Both the position numbers and the translations under genes were made by a program. The notes under the pieces were generated by a model. The model saw nothing but the letters and a program-made list of their open reading frames with translations, was not told the origin of the DNA and did no database searches. This document shows positions 1-2,869 of a stretch of DNA of 5,391 nucleotides, piece by piece. Position 1 is the first letter of the stretch. Every line of letters starts with the position of its first letter. The DNA comes from Candidatus Pacearchaeota archaeon. Its GTDB lineage: Archaea > Nanobdellota > Nanobdellia > Pacearchaeales > GW2011-AR1. The stretch lies in contig WAQV01000076.1 in the NCBI GenBank assembly GCA_015520065.1, forward strand, positions 1-5,391. Direction: 5' to 3'.

Positions 1-192
1 GAGGTTGAAAGAGAGATAGATGAAGGAAAATATGACAAGGAAATCAAGGAAGAAAGAACAGAAACTCCTGAAGAAAAAAAGGCTGCTCTTGCAAAATACT
101 TCTCTGAAATAAAAGCGAGACAGGATCAGATACTAAAACAGGAAGCTGCAGCAAAAGAGGCTGAAGCTGCAAAAGAAGAAAAGAAAAAATAA
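1..192 (+). CDS. C-terminal fragment of an unidentified charged helical protein
   Basis: Frame 1 is open from the window edge to a TAA at 190-192, giving 63 residues of the end of a protein whose start lies outside the window. The sequence is almost entirely Glu, Lys, Ala, Gln and Arg and should be alpha-helical. A segment around EEKKAALAKYFSEIKARQ is followed by an Ala/Glu/Lys-rich tail ending in KEEKKK. Such tails are common on ribosomal, RNA-binding and chaperone-associated proteins of AT-rich archaea, but there is no diagnostic motif here and I do not assign a family. There are no cysteines and no membrane segment in the visible part. The next gene downstream is a tRNA, so this protein probably ends its transcription unit. 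The reading frame is secure; the identity is unknown. Confidence 0.75.
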   Translation, partial: EVEREIDEGKYDKEIKEERTETPEEKKAALAKYFSEIKARQDQILKQEAAAKEAEAAKEEKKK

Positions 193-224
193 ACTCTCAT
201 AATTCTTAATTTTGAAACAGATAG

Positions 225-233
225 TTATAAAAA
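225..233 (+). promoter_or_regulatory. Possible TATA box for tRNA-Pro
   Basis: TTATAAAAA lies in the 81-base gap between the first gene and the tRNA, about 45 bases before the mature tRNA 5' end. An archaeal TATA box here would start transcription near 255, leaving a short 5' leader for RNase P. A second weaker candidate, ATTTAAGAA at about 241-249, would start transcription almost at the mature end. The gap holds nothing else I can recognise. Confidence 0.35.
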
Positions 234-273
234 GCAACAAAATTTAAGAAATCTGTAAACCTAAACGACTCAA

Positions 274-347
274 GGGGCTGTGGGGTAGCCTGGTTAGCCT
301 TTCAGGTTTGGGACCTGACGACCCCGGTTCGAATCCGGGCAGCCCCA
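274..347 (+). tRNA. tRNA-Pro (anticodon UGG)
   Basis: The full cloverleaf can be folded by eye. The acceptor arm GGGGCTG (274-280) pairs perfectly with CAGCCCC (340-346), and the discriminator is A347. The D stem is 283-286 with 297-300, including two G-U pairs, and the D loop carries the conserved GG at 292-293. The anticodon stem TCAGG/CCTGA (302-306 with 314-318) encloses the loop TTTGGGA. This puts the anticodon TGG at 309-311, followed by G37, typical of proline tRNAs. The T stem CCCGG/CCGGG (323-327 with 335-339) encloses TTCGAAT. The variable loop is short at 4 bases. There is no intron, and the 3' CCA is not encoded, so it would be added by the CCA-adding enzyme. UGG can in principle read all four proline codons by wobble. 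Confidence 0.96.
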
Positions 348-348
348 T

Positions 349-357
349 CTTAAAATC
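349..357 (+). promoter_or_regulatory. Possible TATA box for the metallophosphoesterase gene
   Basis: CTTAAAATC begins two bases after the tRNA discriminator base and is centred about 29 bases before the ATG at 382. An archaeal TATA box here would give a leaderless or nearly leaderless mRNA, the same arrangement seen before rpoP, sepF and dph2. The match to the TATA consensus is modest. Co-transcription with the tRNA is the alternative. Confidence 0.35.
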
Positions 358-381
358 ATTCTCTATATAGAGCACAACAAA

Positions 382-867
382 ATGAAAATCGGAGTTATAA
401 GTGACACGCACGACAGTATACAAAACCTTCAAAAAGCCCTCACTGTATTAAAGGAAAACAAAGCAGAAGTGCTGATTCATTGCGGAGACTTGTGCGCCCC
501 CTTTATGATAGAAGAGTTAGCTAAATTTTCGGGAGAGGTTCACTGCATTTTTGGAAATATTGACGACAAGTATCATACTCCCATAAAAGCAAAAGAGTTC
601 GGAATTAATTTTCACGGAGATTTGGCTGAACTGGAAATTGCTGAAAGAAAAATAGCAGTTACTCATTTTCCTATAATTGCTCATGCTTTGGCATCAACAG
701 GAAGATATGATGCAGTATTTTACGGGCATACCCATACGCCTGACAAACAAAAAATTGGCAAATGCCTGCTGCTAAATCCTGGAGAGGTAATGGGAAGAAA
801 AAACACTCCATCAATAGCAATTTATAACCCTGAAACAAACAATGCGGAAATACTTCAAATAGAATAA
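382..867 (+). CDS. YfcE/MJ0936-family metallophosphoesterase
   Basis: A 161-residue calcineurin-like phosphoesterase of the small YfcE/MJ0936 group, cytoplasmic and expected to bind two divalent metals. All metal-site motifs are visible in order: D8-T-H10, G35-D36, G58-N59, H95 in the THFP strand, and G115-H116-T-H118. The length matches the single-domain family of roughly 160-170 residues, so the gene looks complete. Family members hydrolyse phosphodiester bonds of model substrates; the natural substrate is usually unknown and the sequence does not reveal it here. The first ATG, at 382, starts directly with the beta strand MKIGVISDTH, so no other start is plausible. There is no Shine-Dalgarno motif. 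It sits between tRNA-Pro and eL43 and is not obviously linked to either in function. Confidence 0.92.
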   Translation: MKIGVISDTHDSIQNLQKALTVLKENKAEVLIHCGDLCAPFMIEELAKFSGEVHCIFGNIDDKYHTPIKAKEFGINFHGDLAELEIAERKIAVTHFPIIAHALASTGRYDAVFYGHTHTPDKQKIGKCLLLNPGEVMGRKNTPSIAIYNPETNNAEILQIE

Positions 868-875
868 TTTAAAAA
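868..875 (+). promoter_or_regulatory. Possible distal TATA box for the eL43 gene
   Basis: TTTAAAAA starts immediately after the phosphoesterase stop codon. It lies in a 15-base sequence (863-877, AATAATTTAAAAACC) repeated exactly at 1204-1218, where it is well placed as the rpoP promoter. By the same spacing, transcription would start near 895 and give eL43 a leader of about 50 bases. It could instead be a chance AT-rich match. Confidence 0.3.
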
Positions 876-878
876 CCA

Positions 879-884
879 TTTTTT
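879..884 (+). terminator. Possible T-run terminator after the phosphoesterase gene
   Basis: A run of six T residues occurs 12 bases after the stop codon. Archaeal RNA polymerase commonly terminates at T-runs without needing a hairpin, so this could end the phosphoesterase transcript. An inverted repeat follows the run rather than preceding it, so it is not a bacterial-style intrinsic terminator. Confidence 0.3.
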
Positions 885-904
885 GCCTTAATATTTATAA
901 GGCA
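884..904. repeat. Perfect 7-bp inverted repeat spanning a TATA-like element
   Basis: TGCCTTA (884-890) and its exact reverse complement TAAGGCA (898-904) are separated by 7 bases. The symmetric element covers the proximal TATA candidate TTTATAAG (894-901) upstream of eL43. It may be an operator for a dimeric regulator, a small hairpin in a read-through transcript, or chance. Confidence 0.5.
894..901 (+). promoter_or_regulatory. Candidate proximal TATA box for the eL43 gene
   Basis: TTTATAAG is a good archaeal TATA-like match centred about 46 bases before the ATG at 944. Transcription would start near 922-925 and leave a leader of roughly 20 bases with no Shine-Dalgarno motif. It lies inside an inverted repeat (884-904). 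Confidence 0.45.
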
Positions 905-943
905 TAATATCATGCAGATATCATAAAAAAGTCATAAAATACA

Positions 944-1168
944 ATGGCAACGAAATCAAAAAAGACAAAATCTGCAGGAAGGTTTGGAGCAAGATACGGA
1001 AAAACTGTAAGAGAGAGGCTAGTAGCAGTTGAGCAAAAACAGAGAGTAAAACAAAAATGCCCGTTCTGCGGAAAACAAGGAGTGAAAAGGCTTGCCAAAG
1101 GTTTATGGCAATGCACGAGAAAAAAGTGCAGCAAGAAGTTTGCCTCAGATACTTACTATCTTGAATAA
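944..1168 (+). CDS. rpl37ae: Large-subunit ribosomal protein eL43 (L37Ae), zinc-ribbon
   Basis: A 74-residue basic protein of the archaeal/eukaryotic eL43 (L37Ae) family, a component of the large ribosomal subunit. The N-terminus shows the family signature SAGRFGARYGKTVRERLVAVE (written in part: S10-A-G-R-F-G-A-R-Y18), which binds rRNA. The zinc ribbon follows, with C39-P-F-C42 and then a second knuckle at C57 and C62. The family normally has C-x2-C in the second knuckle (for example C-Q-K-C in Pyrococcus as I recall it); here it is C-T-R-K-K-C, two residues longer. The usual FAGGAY ending is replaced by FASDTY, and the C-terminus is short. The start at 944 fits the family N-terminus. It is followed by rpoP and prefoldin beta, a common archaeal arrangement. 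Confidence 0.93.
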   Translation: MATKSKKTKSAGRFGARYGKTVRERLVAVEQKQRVKQKCPFCGKQGVKRLAKGLWQCTRKKCSKKFASDTYYLE

Positions 1169-1187
1169 TCTTAAATGTTATTTAAGA
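1169..1187. repeat. Perfect 8-bp inverted repeat abutting the eL43 stop codon
   Basis: TCTTAAAT (1169-1176) and ATTTAAGA (1180-1187) are exact reverse complements separated by GTT. The first arm starts on the base after the TAA stop. In RNA it would form a short AU-rich stem with a very tight loop. No T-run follows, so a classical intrinsic terminator is unlikely. A 3'-end processing signal or a protein-binding palindrome is possible. Confidence 0.5.
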
Positions 1188-1208
1188 CCTCACAGAGAAA
1201 TGAAATAA

Positions 1209-1216
1209 TTTAAAAA
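1209..1216 (+). promoter_or_regulatory. TATA box for rpoP-prefoldin beta
   Basis: TTTAAAAA is centred about 26 bases before the rpoP ATG at 1238, so transcription should start at or next to the start codon. This fits a leaderless mRNA, and no Shine-Dalgarno motif is present. The same 15-base sequence occurs at 863-877. Confidence 0.55.
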
Positions 1217-1237
1217 CCCTGAAATATAAGAAATAAA

Positions 1238-1378
1238 ATGCCAACATATAAATGTTTTAAATGTGGAAAGAAAGTCCAAGACGGGGCTCTTGAAAAGAGA
1301 TTTGTATGCCCTCATAATTGTGACAGCAAGATATTCTACAAACCGCGAACAAAAGTCAAAAAAATAAAAGCAATTTAA
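1238..1378 (+). CDS. rpoP: DNA-directed RNA polymerase subunit P (Rpo12/RpoP)
   Basis: A 46-residue zinc-binding subunit of archaeal RNA polymerase, the homologue of eukaryotic Rpb12, which sits at the Rpo3/Rpo10/Rpo11 assembly platform. The start MPTYKCFKCGKKV supplies the first knuckle C6-x2-C9. The second knuckle is C24-P-H-N-C28, one residue longer than the usual C-P-x-C. The C-terminus IFYKPR...VKKIKAI matches the conserved family ending, and the length is normal for the family. The ATG at 1238 fits both the family N-terminus and the TATA box 26 bases upstream. The TAA stop at 1376-1378 is immediately followed by the prefoldin beta ATG at 1379, so the two genes are almost certainly co-transcribed. 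H26 could be a substitute zinc ligand. Identification is confident from the two ends and the context. Confidence 0.92.
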   Translation: MPTYKCFKCGKKVQDGALEKRFVCPHNCDSKIFYKPRTKVKKIKAI

Positions 1379-1684
1379 ATGGAAGATAATAAGATTGAGG
1401 AAATCCAGTTGTTAGAGCAGAGTTTAAACAACCTTCTTCTGCAAAAACAGATGTTTCAGATGGAGCTTGAAGAGGTTGAGGCAGCTCTTGAAGAGATAAA
1501 AAAGTCTGGAGATGAGGTTTACAAAGTCATAGGACAGCTAATGATTAAGTCAGACAAGTCAAAAGCCCAAGAAGAGCTTGAGAACAAAAAGAGAATTATA
1601 GAAATAAGGCTCAGGTCTATAGAAAAACAGGAAGAAGAGACAACAAAAAAAATCGAGTCATTAAGAAAAGAGATACTTGAATAA
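1379..1684 (+). CDS. pfdB: Prefoldin subunit beta
   Basis: A 101-residue cytoplasmic chaperone subunit. Prefoldin is an alpha2-beta4 hexamer that holds unfolded proteins at the tips of coiled coils and passes them to the group II chaperonin. Residues 1-45 form the first helix with the family pattern LEQSLNNLLLQKQMFQMEL. Residues 46-61 (GDEVYKVIGQLMIKSD) are the central beta-hairpin region, and residues 62-101 are the return helix rich in Glu and Lys. It is somewhat short for the family (about 110-120 residues), mostly at the distal ends. The ATG abuts the rpoP stop with no gap and no Shine-Dalgarno motif, so translation probably depends on coupling to rpoP. In many archaea this gene follows eL43 and rpoP, often with the KEOPS subunit Pcc1 between them; no Pcc1 gene is present here. 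Confidence 0.94.
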   Translation: MEDNKIEEIQLLEQSLNNLLLQKQMFQMELEEVEAALEEIKKSGDEVYKVIGQLMIKSDKSKAQEELENKKRIIEIRLRSIEKQEEETTKKIESLRKEILE

Positions 1685-1725
1685 CCTGCAATTGTGAAGT
1701 AAATATATGCACTAGTTACGAAATC

Positions 1726-1734
1726 TTTATAAAT
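1726..1734 (+). promoter_or_regulatory. TATA box for sepF
   Basis: TTTATAAAT begins 29 bases before the sepF ATG at 1755, preceded by purine-rich CGAAA that could act as a BRE. The predicted transcription start coincides with the start codon, indicating a leaderless mRNA. This is the clearest TATA box in the window. Confidence 0.6.
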
Positions 1735-1754
1735 ATTCTCTATCTGAAATTAGT

Positions 1755-2141
1755 ATGGTTTTGCACAAGATAAAGAGAATTTTCTCAGATTCTCTTTCAG
1801 ACACAACTGAGGAAGAGTATATTGAAATTGACCTGGAGCAGGAAAAAAAAGATAAAAAGATTCTTGTAAAGCTGTTTACTTTAAGACAGTATGAGGACGT
1901 AAATAACATTCTTAATGCTCTTAGGGATGGATACACTATTGCTGTTATTGACATAAAAGAACTGAGGAAGAGGGACTCTATTGAGTTAAAAAGAGCTATC
2001 TCAAAAATTAAAAAAACCTGTGATGCTATTGAAGGAAGCATAGCAGGATTTGGAGAGAATATAGTTATTGCAACTCCTGCTTTTGCAGAGATAACAAAAG
2101 ATGTTGAGAAAGTAAGAAAAGAAGAAGGAAAGTTTATATAA
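1755..2141 (+). CDS. sepF: SepF-like cell division protein (archaeal type)
   Basis: A 128-residue SepF homologue. In archaea that divide with FtsZ, SepF anchors the FtsZ ring to the membrane. Residues 1-12 (MVLHKIKRIFSD) form an amphipathic, basic-hydrophobic helix suited to membrane binding. Residues 13-34 are an acidic-then-basic linker. The globular domain (about 35-114) begins with KILVKLFTLRQYEDVNNIL and contains the strand YTIAVIDIKEL. It ends with the characteristic AIEGSIAGFGENIVIATPAF segment (residues 91-110, part quoted), matching the family's G-x-IAGxGE...TP pattern. The last 14 residues are a charged helix. Its partner FtsZ is not in the window. Its last codons and stop overlap the TATA box proposed for dph2. 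The assignment rests on recognised fold motifs and not on a database search. Confidence 0.88.
   Translation: MVLHKIKRIFSDSLSDTTEEEYIEIDLEQEKKDKKILVKLFTLRQYEDVNNILNALRDGYTIAVIDIKELRKRDSIELKRAISKIKKTCDAIEGSIAGFGENIVIATPAFAEITKDVEKVRKEEGKFI
2133..2141 (+). promoter_or_regulatory. TATA box for dph2, embedded in the sepF stop
   Basis: TTTATATAA encodes the final Phe-Ile and stop of sepF and begins 30 bases before the dph2 ATG at 2163. That spacing predicts transcription starting at or next to the ATG. A second AT-rich box (TTTAAAAAT, 2154-2162) touches the ATG and is too close to serve this start. Confidence 0.5.
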
Positions 2142-2162
2142 TTCTGAATTCTGTTTAAAAAT

Positions 2163-2843
2163 ATGAGCGAGAAATCAAATGCAAAAATTCTGTTTGCTCC
2201 TGTAAAAGTCAAACTTAATCTAGATGATAAAAAAATTATTGAAATTTCTAAAAAACTCCCAAAAAATATTGCTATTGCATACTCCGTGCAGTATAGAGAT
2301 ATTGCGTTGCAGATTAAGAAAATTCTTTCCCTTAAAGCTAAGAAAAAAATCACAAAATTCACTCAGGTTTTAGGATGCAGCATTCCTGCTTTTAAAACAA
2401 GTCTTGAAAAAAGCACTCAAGGAATCTTCCTAATAACTGACGGGGAATTTCATGCTGTTTCTCTGGCTATGGAAACTGGGATTCCTGTTTATACTCCTGC
2501 AATGCCATCTTTCAGCAAAATTAACAAAGTATCTGAAAAAGAAATAGAAGATTTAAGAAAAAAGAAAAAAGCCTCATATATGAAATTTCTCAATGCAGAT
2601 AAAGTAGGAATTTTAGTGTCCATAAAGCCAGGCCAACAGCACCTTAAAAAAGCCCTCTCATTCAAAAAAAGATTAAAAGATAAAAAAGCTTACATTTTTC
2701 TTGCAGATAATATTGACACAAAGGAACTGGAAAATTTTCCTGATATTGATGTCTGGGTTAACACTGCATGCCCTAGAATTGATTTTAACATCGCAGACAG
2801 CGTAAAAATAATTAATTTAAAAGATATCTTAGATAAGGTTTAA
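2163..2843 (+). CDS. dph2: Dph2-type diphthamide synthase lacking the N-terminal domain
   Basis: A 226-residue homologue of Dph2, the [4Fe-4S] enzyme that transfers the 3-amino-3-carboxypropyl group of S-adenosylmethionine to a histidine of elongation factor 2, the first step of diphthamide synthesis. Domain 2 is clear: the VQYRD strand, then QVLGC72S and DGEFHAVSLAMETGIPVY. Domain 3 is clear: SIKPGQQHLKKAL, NFPDIDVWVNTAC203PRID. These cysteines match the second and third cluster ligands of archaeal Dph2. Archaeal enzymes usually have about 320-345 residues with an N-terminal domain carrying the first cysteine in a YGACD-type motif. That domain is absent, and the protein has only two cysteines. 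The 21-base gap and the sepF gene upstream leave no room for the missing part, and a well-spaced TATA box supports this start. It may work with a separately encoded domain, as a divergent paralogue, or be degenerate. Confidence 0.85.
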   Translation: MSEKSNAKILFAPVKVKLNLDDKKIIEISKKLPKNIAIAYSVQYRDIALQIKKILSLKAKKKITKFTQVLGCSIPAFKTSLEKSTQGIFLITDGEFHAVSLAMETGIPVYTPAMPSFSKINKVSEKEIEDLRKKKKASYMKFLNADKVGILVSIKPGQQHLKKALSFKKRLKDKKAYIFLADNIDTKELENFPDIDVWVNTACPRIDFNIADSVKIINLKDILDKV

Positions 2844-2860
2844 CAAATTTAACAAAAATT
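2844..2860 (-). terminator. Possible T-rich terminator for ppsA
   Basis: On the minus strand the 26-base gap after the ppsA stop is T-rich and includes a run of five T (2854-2858). Archaeal polymerases can terminate at such stretches. No stem-loop precedes it, so confidence is low. Confidence 0.3.
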
Positions 2861-2869
2861 AGAAAGAGG

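Noticed and set aside
120..192. Ala/Glu/Lys repeats at the end of the first gene as a tandem repeat
   Set aside because: The sequence is low-complexity helical tail with recurring Ala, Glu and Lys codons, not an exact tandem unit.
244..432. Minus-strand reading frame of 62 codons antisense to tRNA-Pro
   Set aside because: It is the translation of the tRNA complement; the GFEPGSSG-type peptide is a well-known artefact of tRNA genes. The tRNA fold explains the sequence completely.
910..1134. Minus-strand reading frame opposite eL43
   Set aside because: The plus-strand frame has the zinc ribbon and family signature of eL43; the antisense frame has no conserved motif.
2142..2162. Missing N-terminal Dph2 domain hidden upstream by a frameshift
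   Set aside because: The gap is only 21 bases and the preceding 387 bases are an intact sepF, so there is no room for about 110 more residues of Dph2.
1727..2362. Minus-strand reading frame of 211 codons across sepF and the start of dph2
   Set aside because: It covers two recognisable plus-strand genes and their promoters. Its product is a Phe/Ser/Ile-rich sequence typical of the complement of Lys/Glu codons, with no family signature.
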